DNA from: Caloramator sp. E03
Lineage (GTDB): Bacteria; Bacillota; Clostridia; Clostridiales; Caloramatoraceae
NCBI RefSeq assembly: GCF_006016075.1
Contig: NZ_CP040093.1
Coordinates: forward strand, 558,001 to 622,000
Direction: 5' to 3'
Length of the DNA stretch: 64,000 nt
In this document: positions 9,451 through 17,515 of the stretch, piece by piece
How positions within the stretch are numbered: the first letter of the stretch is position 1
Layout: each line of letters begins with the position of its first letter
Made by a program: the position numbers and the translations under genes
The notes under the pieces: model-generated
Told to the model about the DNA's origin: nothing
What the model saw: the letters and a program-made list of their open reading frames with translations, nothing else
The model's database searches: none

Positions 9451-10509
9451 TTACACTAAAACTTTATGCACATAAGCAGACGTTGCAGCCTTTAAAAGCC
9501 CTCCATAATAGAGGTAAAACTCAACAACATCTCCAACTTTATAATCCTTTTTAGAATTAGTTACATTGAGTATGGTATGGTCGCTGCTTGCACCTATAAG
9601 CCTTATATCCTCATCAAAGGGGCGAATAAGATTAATATCTATATCCTGCCTTCCCATTGCAACTATTGCTCTTTTCATCATTCCCTTATCTTCAAATACA
9701 GGCTTTCCTCCAAAGGCATCCATACCAATATTTCCAATTGGAACCGATGGCTTTTCTTTAAGCTCAACTATCTGGGCCTTTAAAACAAAAGCATCATCAT
9801 AAAGTCCATCTAACCTCTTTCCAAAGGCTGTCTCTCTTCCAAGAAGAATTGCTTCTCCTACTCTTAAATTATTAATTCCCTTTGGCAAAGTTCCCTTTTC
9901 CACAAGATAAAGACTGCTTGAATTTCCTCCTGATATTATTTCAACATCAAGATTATATTTATCCCCCATATCCTTTGAAATATCAACAAGCTTTGAAAGA
10001 TTAACTTCATCTGGAATAACTCCCCCATAGCAGGTTAAATTAACTCCAAATCCCTTTATTTCAATACCTTTTATTTTTACAGCCTCACCTATGAATTCAT
10101 CTATATTATCTGGCCACACTCCCTCTCTTAAATCACCAAGATCAAGCATTATAATTACATTATGAACTTTTCCTATTCTTTGGGCAGCCTCTCCTAAAAG
10201 TTTTAAGGTTGAAAGTTCTGAGTTTTGGCTGTAATCAGAGTATAATACCACATCATCGACTTCACAATGCATAGGTATTCTTAAAAGCACTTTTTTAGAA
10301 GGAATATCCTTTAACTTTTTAAGATTTTCAATCCTCGAATCAGCAAGCATATCAGCGCCTCCCTTTAGCATTGCCATAGCTGCCAAAGGATTAGCACAGA
10401 AACACTTCGTTACCCCCCATATTTTAACATTATGTCTTTCACACATTTGTTTTATTATTCTTGTATTATGCTCAAGCTTTTTAAGATTTATCTCTAATCT
10501 TGGATACAT
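9451..10509 (-). CDS. orr: Ornithine racemase (PLP-dependent)
   Basis: This enzyme interconverts L- and D-ornithine, supplying the D-isomer used by ornithine 4,5-aminomutase. It has the alanine racemase N-terminal barrel; the PLP lysine is K35 in 'WGVTKCFCANP'. Further conserved segments are 'LDLGDLREGVWPD' and 'ISGGNSSSLYLVEKG'. Its 352 residues fit known Orr proteins. ATG 10509 follows GGAGAGG; a TTG at 10536, overlapping the preceding gene, is the less likely start. It is the last gene of the ornithine operon and is followed by a strong terminator. Its membership of that operon makes ornithine, rather than alanine, the substrate. Confidence 0.92.
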   Translation of the reverse strand: MYPRLEINLKKLEHNTRIIKQMCERHNVKIWGVTKCFCANPLAAMAMLKGGADMLADSRIENLKKLKDIPSKKVLLRIPMHCEVDDVVLYSDYSQNSELSTLKLLGEAAQRIGKVHNVIIMLDLGDLREGVWPDNIDEFIGEAVKIKGIEIKGFGVNLTCYGGVIPDEVNLSKLVDISKDMGDKYNLDVEIISGGNSSSLYLVEKGTLPKGINNLRVGEAILLGRETAFGKRLDGLYDDAFVLKAQIVELKEKPSVPIGNIGMDAFGGKPVFEDKGMMKRAIVAMGRQDIDINLIRPFDEDIRLIGASSDHTILNVTNSKKDYKVGDVVEFYLYYGGLLKAATSAYVHKVLV

Positions 10510-10525
10510 GTTATCCTCTCCATTG

Positions 10526-11881
10526 CTAAATTTCAAGACTTGCCTTTAAAAGTTTTAATGCCGCCTGAGGATACTTTTTCGAGAGCACTCCAAGAGATGC
10601 CATAATATAATGATTATCAACTAAAATTTTTGCCTCTTTAGTTGGGAAAAGCTCCGTTCCTTTTCCTCTTTCAGCAATTTTTTTCATTATATCAACTCTC
10701 CCTGGGAGCCTTGTTAGTGCTCCTCCAGTTCCTATTATATATTTTACCTGAGTTAAATCCTTACCCTCAGCAACACTTTTTCTTCCCGACTCCCCATAGA
10801 GCCTTCTTACCGTACCTGCATGCCTTTTTACTGCAGTTAAAACTGCCTCAAGGGTAAGCTTTTCTACAAATCTTTTTTCCTCATCAGTAATTGGTATAGG
10901 TTTATAATTTTCAATAATAGGCTTTATATCAAAGCCTAGTTCACTTGCAAGTTTTTCCTCTCCAATTCTTGACAGTACATTTTTCATATTTACATATACT
11001 CCAAGGTCGCCCTCAACAGTTCTTTTTGCCTCAGGCTCTGGAGATAATAGAATCCTTGCTATTTCATCAGAATCTTTAGTCACTGAGTGAACATCAGTTG
11101 TAGCTCCCCCAACATCAATAACAATTAAATCACCTATATCTTCCTTTAAAAGTTTTGCAGCCTCCATAACAGCACCAGGTGTTGGAATTATAGGCCCATT
11201 TACCATACTTCTTACCTTCGTCATTCCTGGAGCATGTACTATATGCTCCTCAAAGACACTTTGTATAACTCTTCTGCAGGGTTCAACATTTAAAAGATCA
11301 ACCTTAGGGTAAACATTATCTACTATATAAAGTTTTGAATTATAATCTTTAAATATTTCCTTTATATCCTCATGGTTTTCTATATTACCTGCATAGATTA
11401 CAGGAATTCCAAGGTTTAATGCTGCAATCTCCTCAGCATTATAAAGTGCAGTATCCCTCTCTCCAAAATCAAGGCCACCAGCAATTAATATTATATTAGG
11501 CTTTATATCCTGTATCTTTTTTATATCGCTTCTTCTAAGGCGTCCTGCAGTTACAAGATGAATAATAGCTCCTGCCCCAAGGGCAGCTTCCTTTGCAGCC
11601 TTTGCTGTCATATCATATACAAGTCCATGTACTGTCATCTTTAGACCGCCTGCTGCACTGCTTGATGCAAGAAAATCATCGTATTCAACTTCATCAATAT
11701 TTAAGTTCCTCTTTAAATCCTCAACTGCACCTTTAAGCCCAATGGTTACATCTCCATCAAGAACAGTTGTTGGAGATTGCCCTTGCCCTATAAATACCGG
11801 ATTATCGTTGTGAATGCCTGAAAAGGCATTCACAACCGTTGTAGTGCTTCCAATTTCTGCAACAAGAACATCAACTTTCAT
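10526..11881 (-). CDS. GlmL/MutL-family protein, probable aminomutase reactivating factor
   Basis: This 451-residue protein belongs to the GlmL (MutL) family of ASKHA-fold ATPases found beside B12-dependent mutases. Evidence is the N-terminal phosphate motif 'VAEIGSTTTVVNAF', 'LIAGGLDFGERDTALYNAEEI', the second phosphate motif 'IVIDVGGATTDVHSV' and the adenosine motif 'IIGTGGALTRLPG'. It is not the mismatch-repair MutL. Its position between oraE and orr suggests that it exchanges or reactivates the adenosylcobalamin of OraSE, as proposed for GlmL with glutamate mutase. AGAAGGTG precedes the ATG, 15 bp after the oraE stop. The role is inferred from family and context. Confidence 0.85.
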   Translation of the reverse strand: MKVDVLVAEIGSTTTVVNAFSGIHNDNPVFIGQGQSPTTVLDGDVTIGLKGAVEDLKRNLNIDEVEYDDFLASSSAAGGLKMTVHGLVYDMTAKAAKEAALGAGAIIHLVTAGRLRRSDIKKIQDIKPNIILIAGGLDFGERDTALYNAEEIAALNLGIPVIYAGNIENHEDIKEIFKDYNSKLYIVDNVYPKVDLLNVEPCRRVIQSVFEEHIVHAPGMTKVRSMVNGPIIPTPGAVMEAAKLLKEDIGDLIVIDVGGATTDVHSVTKDSDEIARILLSPEPEAKRTVEGDLGVYVNMKNVLSRIGEEKLASELGFDIKPIIENYKPIPITDEEKRFVEKLTLEAVLTAVKRHAGTVRRLYGESGRKSVAEGKDLTQVKYIIGTGGALTRLPGRVDIMKKIAERGKGTELFPTKEAKILVDNHYIMASLGVLSKKYPQAALKLLKASLEI

Positions 11882-11896
11882 AAATGCACCTTCTAA

Positions 11897-14101
11897 TCAT
11901 TTTAATCCCTTTGATTCAAGTTCTCTTCTCTTTTTAACAAGGAAAGTAGCAACATGAACACCTTTAGTTCCTCTTCCAAAGCCTGCATCAACTCCAGCTT
12001 CAACTGCAAATTCATTTGCAACCTGGGTTCCTCCACAGGCAATTATAATTCTATCCCTTATGCCTTTTTCAATACACAGCTCATGAATTTTCTTCATGTT
12101 TTTATAGTGAATATTATCATGGCTTATTATAGTGCTTGCAAGTATAGCATCAGCATTAGCCTCAATTGCTGCATCAACAAGCTTTTCAACAGGAACTGAA
12201 GTCCCAAGATATATGCACTCTATTCCATATTTCTCTATTCCACCGTGCTTTATATCTATTATTTCTCTTAAACCAACAGAATGTTCATCGTTTCCAACGG
12301 TTCCTGCAACCACCTTCATAGGTCTTCTTTCAATATCTGCCCTTATCTCATCATCGGACATAACCTCAGGCTTTGGAGGAATGTAAAGCTTTGTTGCATC
12401 GATTTCAAAAGGAACTCTTCCCTTTATTTCAACTAAAGTTCCTTCAGCTTCCTGCATGATGTTTTTGTGAACTACTTCAACATCTACAAGACCTAACTTC
12501 TTTCCAATCTCAAGGGCAACTACCTCAGCAGTGCTTTCATCAACAGGAAGAAACATTGTCTGAAGTATATATCCATCTCCTGCCCACTCAACCTCTGGCT
12601 TTACATGCTCCCTGCTATAGTATTTTCTTGACTCATTAAGCCTTACATTTACATTATCCTCTTCATCAAGTTCATCAATATAAACTATTTTCTCTGGCTT
12701 TTCAAAGGTACATCCATCTATTAAATCTGATGGATTCACTATTCCCTCAGGAAGGTTGTTGTATCCAAAATGAGCTGTAACTGGTGCCATATAATCCTTA
12801 TCCCTTGGATATACAGTTCCTGCACCTATTCCACCATCTATTTTTCTAACTATTCCATCTCCGTTTCTTTCAGGATAATATCCAGAATCAACAAAGAATC
12901 CTTCCTCAACAGCCTTAAAATATCCTCCAACCTCTAAAATCTCTTCCATGAAAAGAACTGCTCTCTCTTTTATCTCTCTTGCCTTTTCTTTTAGATAACC
13001 ATCTTTTTTAAGTTCAATCATTTCCATAAGGCCGTCCATTCCGGCAAAGGCCTGTTTTGCTGTACTTACTGCAGCAATGTTGTTGTAATGCCATGGTACG
13101 TTTCTGCCTTCATCAGGAGTTATAGTTGACTGAATATCTGCACTTGTTAAAACTGATGTTAAAATATTTAAAACATGGGTTACCGTAGCTTCCCTGGTAT
13201 CTGATTCAATATATTTTGTATTCATCTGAGCCCTCATTCTATATTCATGGAAAAAGTCTCTTAAAGCTACAGCATAGGGTAAGTCCAGCCTTAAACAAGG
13301 TGCAGGAGGGGCTGTTGGTGGAACTGTTGAAAGGCAGATATTTTTAGGATCCATACCAACCTTTCTTGAATACATACAATTTATTGCATGCTGAACCATA
13401 AGCTCAGGCATAACCTTCCATGCCTGTCTTGCAGTAGCATTAGCATTATGCGCACCATCTATTTGTGCCATATTAGCCCAAACCATTATTTTTTTTGCTT
13501 CAGCTGCATCTACAAAAGAGCGCACCATATTTACATTTCTATAAAGAACGTTGTACTGTGGATCCTGATGGGCACCATTTACTCCTTCTTCTGCAAACAT
13601 AACAGCAATGTCAGGGCCTGCTTCCCCTGATACATAGGAATGGTAGTTGATTGGGCGGCCAACTTCATCCTCAATCATATCAAGAGCCTTTCTTTGTGCC
13701 CTTACCTGTTTTCTTGTAACCGGAATTCCTCCAATTCCCTGAGGAGTACCCTCAATAAGCCCGTCATAGTGGCTCTGTCCTGCAGTCCTTATAACCATAA
13801 TATGATCTGCACCATGCCATGCAGCCATTCTCATTCTTCTTATATCATCCTCAAACCTTCCTGATGCTATTTCAGTTGTTATAACAGGCTTAGGCTGAGG
13901 ATCAATATTTCCAAAATACTTAGATGAAGGAAGACCATAGCTGTTTTTTAAGGGTTTACTCATATCGTGAAAAGTAAAGGGACCCATCTCAAGATTATCA
14001 ATAGGCTCTCTCCAGTGCCATCCTCTTCTTCTTGGACGATAATGCTCCAAATCCTTTAAAATCTCATCTATATCTATTTTTTCATTTCTTTTAAGTTCCA
14101 T
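11897..14101 (-). CDS. oraE: D-ornithine 4,5-aminomutase, large B12/PLP subunit
   Basis: OraE converts D-ornithine to (2R,4S)-2,4-diaminopentanoate using adenosylcobalamin and PLP. The 734 residues comprise an N-terminal TIM barrel ('HGADHIMVIRTAGQSHYDGL', 'WANMAQIDGAHNANATARQAW') and a C-terminal Rossmann B12 domain. The base-off cobalamin motif DxHxxG is 'DEHSVG', with the axial histidine near residue 607. A lysine eleven residues later (about 618, in 'DIKHGG') corresponds in spacing to the PLP lysine K629 next to H618 of the Clostridium sticklandii enzyme. The start ATG overlaps the oraS stop (TAATG), so the subunits are translationally coupled, with AAAGGAGGTG upstream. Confidence 0.97.
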   Translation of the reverse strand: MELKRNEKIDIDEILKDLEHYRPRRRGWHWREPIDNLEMGPFTFHDMSKPLKNSYGLPSSKYFGNIDPQPKPVITTEIASGRFEDDIRRMRMAAWHGADHIMVIRTAGQSHYDGLIEGTPQGIGGIPVTRKQVRAQRKALDMIEDEVGRPINYHSYVSGEAGPDIAVMFAEEGVNGAHQDPQYNVLYRNVNMVRSFVDAAEAKKIMVWANMAQIDGAHNANATARQAWKVMPELMVQHAINCMYSRKVGMDPKNICLSTVPPTAPPAPCLRLDLPYAVALRDFFHEYRMRAQMNTKYIESDTREATVTHVLNILTSVLTSADIQSTITPDEGRNVPWHYNNIAAVSTAKQAFAGMDGLMEMIELKKDGYLKEKAREIKERAVLFMEEILEVGGYFKAVEEGFFVDSGYYPERNGDGIVRKIDGGIGAGTVYPRDKDYMAPVTAHFGYNNLPEGIVNPSDLIDGCTFEKPEKIVYIDELDEEDNVNVRLNESRKYYSREHVKPEVEWAGDGYILQTMFLPVDESTAEVVALEIGKKLGLVDVEVVHKNIMQEAEGTLVEIKGRVPFEIDATKLYIPPKPEVMSDDEIRADIERRPMKVVAGTVGNDEHSVGLREIIDIKHGGIEKYGIECIYLGTSVPVEKLVDAAIEANADAILASTIISHDNIHYKNMKKIHELCIEKGIRDRIIIACGGTQVANEFAVEAGVDAGFGRGTKGVHVATFLVKKRRELESKGLK

Positions 14102-14472
14102 TACTTTTCACCTCCTTTAAAAATGTTTACTGCTAAGTCCCAATGAAGTCCCTGGGCCATCTCCCGTCCAACTTCCCTATAATCTCTGTTAAGATGCTTT
14201 GATACCTTTAAAACAACATGCCCTGCTCCTTTTCCCATAAGACCTCTGTCTATAGTATTATTTACAATATCCTTTGCTTCAAGGCTTGAAAATCCCATCC
14301 TTAAAAGGATTGACCTTTCAATTGATGGAGTTGTATTGTTTCTTGCCAATTCAACTAAAGGGTCAACTATTTTTTCAGCAAGAGCCCAAAATCTTTGCTC
14401 TAATTCTTCATCGGTAAGATCTTTAAGATGCTGCCTTCTAACTTCAAAATCATCAGCTCTTTTAATAGGCAT
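14101..14472 (-). CDS. oraS: D-ornithine 4,5-aminomutase, small subunit
   Basis: OraS (123 residues) is the small partner of OraE in the heterotetrameric aminomutase. It is all-helical. Segments such as 'LTDEELEQRFWALAEKIVDPL' and 'GLMGKGAGHVVLKVS' are typical of the family. Its stop codon shares a base with the oraE start. AGGAGGGGG precedes its ATG, 10 bp after the end of ortB. It has no catalytic residues of its own that I can identify; in known enzymes it stabilises the large subunit. Confidence 0.95.
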   Translation of the reverse strand: MPIKRADDFEVRRQHLKDLTDEELEQRFWALAEKIVDPLVELARNNTTPSIERSILLRMGFSSLEAKDIVNNTIDRGLMGKGAGHVVLKVSKHLNRDYREVGREMAQGLHWDLAVNIFKGGEK

Positions 14473-14482
14473 AATCCCCCTC

Positions 14483-15901
14483 CTATTTTTTTATTCCAAG
14501 TTCATCTAATACCGATTCTACAAATTTTCTATTTGTTCTTGTTTCTAATGCTAAAAATTCAATATCTTTATCATTTACACAATCTACCTTTGCCCTATTT
14601 ATTGCATTTTTTATATATGATTTTCTCATTTTATCCATATCTGCATGTCTAACTTTAATAAGGCTTGGATGCTCAGGAAGTATTATGTTAGTTCCAGGTA
14701 TTTCCTCATCAGGATTCCCAAATTTAACTTCAACTCCATTTTTCTTTGCAAAGGAAAGCTGTGCTAAAGGATGCTTTCCTGCCCCTGTATATTCAGTTTC
14801 CTGAATAACTATGATTTTATCTTCATCCATCTGTTGTGCTAATGCAAAGGCAGCAGTAAGGGATGTATTTCCTGCAGGGCCTCTCTCCAGTCCCTCAAGC
14901 TGCGATAATGCTTCAGTTATATAAAATACCTCACCCTGTTTTACTAAAAGATAATCTTCCATATATCTTAATGCCCTTGCCGCACTTCTTGGAACATCAG
15001 AATGATCAGGGTCAGTGGTGTATGGAACTCCAAAGCCTGTGTGCCCAGTTGTAAAAGATTTTCTGTTAAAGGCTTTATCTGATGCCATATGAAGTCCAGT
15101 TAAATCAACACTAACACCTATTACCTTTGTATTTACAGCCCCAGCTTTAATAAGACCTCTTGCTGTACCTGTTAAGTTTCCACCTCCTGCATGGGTTGCA
15201 ACTACTACATCAGGATCATGTCCTATCATCTCTCTGCACTGAATGGCTATTTCGTATCCTAAAGTTTCAACCCCTGCAATTCCAAAGGTAGAATAAAGTG
15301 AAGCATTAAAATATCCAGTTTCCTCAAGTATTCTAAGGAAGGTGTAGAAAAGCTCAGGGCCAACCGTTAGCTGTACAACCTCAGCACCAAGGCATTCGCA
15401 CTTTCTCTGTTTTTCAAGTATTTCAGGCTGACCAATCTTTCTTGAATCATAGCACTCCTGAACTATAATGCAGTCTAAGTTTCTCATAGCAGCCTGTGAT
15501 GCAACTGCTGCACCATAGTTTCCGCTGGTTGCAGCAACAACTCCCTTATAGCCAAGCTTTTTTGCTATATACACAGAAACAGAAGCTCTTCTGTCTTTAA
15601 AACTTCCTGAAGGATTGCATGCTTCATCCTTTACAAATATTCTTGCGCCTTTACCTTTAGGTGAAATCTTTCTAACAAGCTCTGTTAAATTTTTAAGCTC
15701 TAAAAGAGGAGTATTTCCAACTCCAGTTTCTCTTTGAATTTTCATAATATATGAAATTCCAAAGCCTATATCCCTCATCATTTTTTCATAATCAAAGGCA
15801 ATGCCTCCGCTTTCATATATGGAGTAATCCATTCCAAGGGCTTTTTTCATTATTTCATTTTTTCTATTCATTACTGCATCAAAACTTACATCAACTTTCA
15901 T
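14483..15901 (-). CDS. ortB: 2-amino-4-oxopentanoate thiolase, beta (PLP) subunit
   Basis: OrtB, with OrtA, cleaves 2-amino-4-oxopentanoate with CoA to acetyl-CoA and D-alanine, the last step of oxidative ornithine breakdown. The 472-residue protein is a fold-type II PLP enzyme. The PLP lysine is K102 in 'NPSGSFKDRRAS', followed by 'AATSGNYGAAVA' and the glycine-rich cup 'ATHAGGGNLTGTARG'. Its ATG overlaps the ortA stop by four bases (ATGA), indicating coupled translation. The distant resemblance to threonine synthase is explained by the shared fold. The operon context makes the assignment firm. Confidence 0.95.
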   Translation of the reverse strand: MKVDVSFDAVMNRKNEIMKKALGMDYSIYESGGIAFDYEKMMRDIGFGISYIMKIQRETGVGNTPLLELKNLTELVRKISPKGKGARIFVKDEACNPSGSFKDRRASVSVYIAKKLGYKGVVAATSGNYGAAVASQAAMRNLDCIIVQECYDSRKIGQPEILEKQRKCECLGAEVVQLTVGPELFYTFLRILEETGYFNASLYSTFGIAGVETLGYEIAIQCREMIGHDPDVVVATHAGGGNLTGTARGLIKAGAVNTKVIGVSVDLTGLHMASDKAFNRKSFTTGHTGFGVPYTTDPDHSDVPRSAARALRYMEDYLLVKQGEVFYITEALSQLEGLERGPAGNTSLTAAFALAQQMDEDKIIVIQETEYTGAGKHPLAQLSFAKKNGVEVKFGNPDEEIPGTNIILPEHPSLIKVRHADMDKMRKSYIKNAINRAKVDCVNDKDIEFLALETRTNRKFVESVLDELGIKK

Positions 15902-16209
15902 TTATTGTCACCGCCCTTTAAAATGCCCCTTAGCTGTTTTCCAATTTTTAATAACTCAGGAACATATTCATCTCCAAATCCATATTCATACCTTGGATTT
16001 ATTAAAACAAGTTCACCCTTAACTATTCTTCCTGTTAAAGTTGTAATCTCAACCTCATCATAAAGATTAGCATCATGATTTAAAAATCCCTTTACCCAAA
16101 GCTCGAGAGGAACCTTCTTTGTATCCTCAGGAAGCTTTCCCGTTCTTTCCTCTGGTTTTAAAACTATCTGATGTATCTGTACCCAGTCACCTTTTTTTGC
16201 ATCAGACAT
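15898..16209 (-). CDS. ortA: 2-amino-4-oxopentanoate thiolase, alpha subunit
   Basis: OrtA (103 residues) is the small subunit of the thiolase. It is beta-rich and starts 'GDWVQIHQIVLKPEERTGKLPEDT'. A C-terminal 'INPRYEYGFGDEYVPELLKIG' segment is characteristic of the family. GAGGTG precedes the ATG, 4 bp after the ord stop. It has no PLP site; its role with OrtB is known from the Clostridium sticklandii enzyme. Confidence 0.95.
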   Translation of the reverse strand: MSDAKKGDWVQIHQIVLKPEERTGKLPEDTKKVPLELWVKGFLNHDANLYDEVEITTLTGRIVKGELVLINPRYEYGFGDEYVPELLKIGKQLRGILKGGDNK

Positions 16210-16213
16210 TATA

Positions 16214-17254
16214 TCACCTCTTTATATGATTCCTTACATCATCCATAAATACATGTGGTATTGGAAGATCCTTCATTGTAACAAGACCTGGCTTTGCATT
16301 TATAACATGGGGAATCATATTAACAGCTGTTGCAATGGTCCCTATTCCTCCAGGAGTTTCAGGTTTTATGCAAAGGTTGATGTTTGGATCTCCTTCAATC
16401 CATATATAATCACCTGTTTCAATGTTTTCAAGTTCTGGATGTATCTGCTGTGGATGCTCAAGTATAATTACCGGCTCTCCATTTTTAAGTCCATAGCCAC
16501 AGTGTCTGCATCCTGCAACCATACCTGGCTCTACAACAACATCCTTAGTTTCTCTATGAACCTTTGATATAATTGGCTCTCTTGTCTGTTTTACCTCATC
16601 GATTTCAATTCCAAGAGCATCTGCAATCATTGGTATTGATTCTTCAAAGCCAACATGTCCATAAATTGATCCGTCTTCAATTCCCTTCATAAACTGCTCA
16701 TAAGTTGTACCAACGCCCTGCTCAACCATAACTGTCTTTCCAAAGGGTGATAAGTCATTTATTCTTGCTGCTCTTATCTTCTTTACACTTCTACATGCTG
16801 CAGTTAAAGTTATTATTAAAGTATCCAGTACAAACCCAGGGTTTACTCCTGTTCCAAGTATTGTAACTCCGTTTTCCTTTGCAAGTCTATCCATCTCTTT
16901 TGACATTTCAGGAGCAACCTTATAAGGATATGCCATCTCTTCAGCAATAGTTATAACGTTCATCTTATTAGAAACTATTAATTTAATAGGTTCAAATACT
17001 CCTTCGACAAAAGAATCAATTGAAAGTAAAACCACATCTGCCTTTGTTTCTTCTAAAACTTTCTTGGCATTAGTTGATACTTTTACATTAAGCCTTCTTC
17101 CAATTTCAAGGTAATCTCCAAGATCCATTCCTTCTTTGCTTTGATTTCTTATTATACCCCCTACAATTTCAAAGCCTTCCTTTTCAAGAATCATTTTTGC
17201 CATGCCGCCTCCCATGTTGCCAATACCCCAAAGTATTACTTTAATTTTATCCAT
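16214..17254 (-). CDS. ord: 2,4-diaminopentanoate dehydrogenase
   Basis: Ord oxidatively deaminates 2,4-diaminopentanoate to 2-amino-4-oxopentanoate with NAD(P)+. The 346-residue protein has an N-terminal Rossmann fold ('VILWGIGNMGGGMAKMILEKEG') and resembles the dihydrodipicolinate reductase-like dehydrogenase family. The conserved central segment 'GTGVNPGFVLDTLIITLTAACRSVKKI' follows. GGAGGG precedes the ATG. It is the first gene of the ornithine operon (ord-ortA-ortB-oraS-oraE-glmL-like-orr), with a sigma-54 promoter 40 bp upstream. Confidence 0.96.
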   Translation of the reverse strand: MDKIKVILWGIGNMGGGMAKMILEKEGFEIVGGIIRNQSKEGMDLGDYLEIGRRLNVKVSTNAKKVLEETKADVVLLSIDSFVEGVFEPIKLIVSNKMNVITIAEEMAYPYKVAPEMSKEMDRLAKENGVTILGTGVNPGFVLDTLIITLTAACRSVKKIRAARINDLSPFGKTVMVEQGVGTTYEQFMKGIEDGSIYGHVGFEESIPMIADALGIEIDEVKQTREPIISKVHRETKDVVVEPGMVAGCRHCGYGLKNGEPVIILEHPQQIHPELENIETGDYIWIEGDPNINLCIKPETPGGIGTIATAVNMIPHVINAKPGLVTMKDLPIPHVFMDDVRNHIKR

Positions 17255-17292
17255 ATATTAACCCTCCAAAATTAATTTTTTACATATTTTTT

Positions 17293-17308
17293 TGCATAAA
17301 TCATGCCA
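17293..17308 (-). promoter_or_regulatory. Sigma-54 (-24/-12) promoter of the ornithine operon
   Basis: On the minus strand TGGCATG-N4-ATGCA matches the consensus TGGCACG-N4-TTGCA at all key positions. The invariant GG (17307-17306) and GC (17295-17294) are exactly 12 bp apart. Transcription would start near 17282, about 28 bp before the ord ATG. A sigma-54 activator gene lies directly upstream. Confidence 0.85.
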
Positions 17309-17447
17309 TAATTTTTATAGGAATTTTAAATTTCAATTTATATATATACATAAATTTATAACATACTGCATTTTTATTATTAATTTTTATTCTTTTATGA
17401 TTATTCTTAATCTTAAGCGCAATTATTTTTGCAGAATGCTATATGAG

Positions 17448-17465
17448 TATATAAGCTTATATACA
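17448..17465. promoter_or_regulatory. Perfect 18-bp palindrome, candidate enhancer (UAS) of the ornithine operon
   Basis: The half-site GTATATAAG is followed directly by its reverse complement. The site lies about 150 bp upstream of the sigma-54 promoter, a usual distance for the upstream activating site of an enhancer-binding protein. The Fis-type helix-turn-helix protein encoded beside it is the obvious candidate to bind. AT-richness means that chance cannot be excluded. Confidence 0.5.
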
Positions 17466-17507
17466 AAAAAAATGCACCCATGCAATTTTTTTTGCATAAG
17501 GGTGCAA
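17466..17507 (-). terminator. Two-tier terminator of the sigma-54 activator gene
   Basis: On the minus strand an outer stem (TGCACCC/GGGTGCA) encloses an inner stem (ATGCAA/TTGCAT), followed by eight T. It lies directly after the activator gene. It separates that gene from the enhancer palindrome and operon promoter, so the ornithine operon is insulated from read-through. Confidence 0.85.
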
Positions 17508-17515
17508 TTTTTTTA

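Noticed and set aside
10526-11881. DNA mismatch repair MutL
   Set aside because: The protein belongs to the unrelated GlmL/MutL family of B12-mutase partners; it has no GHKL ATPase motifs, and the operon is for ornithine degradation.
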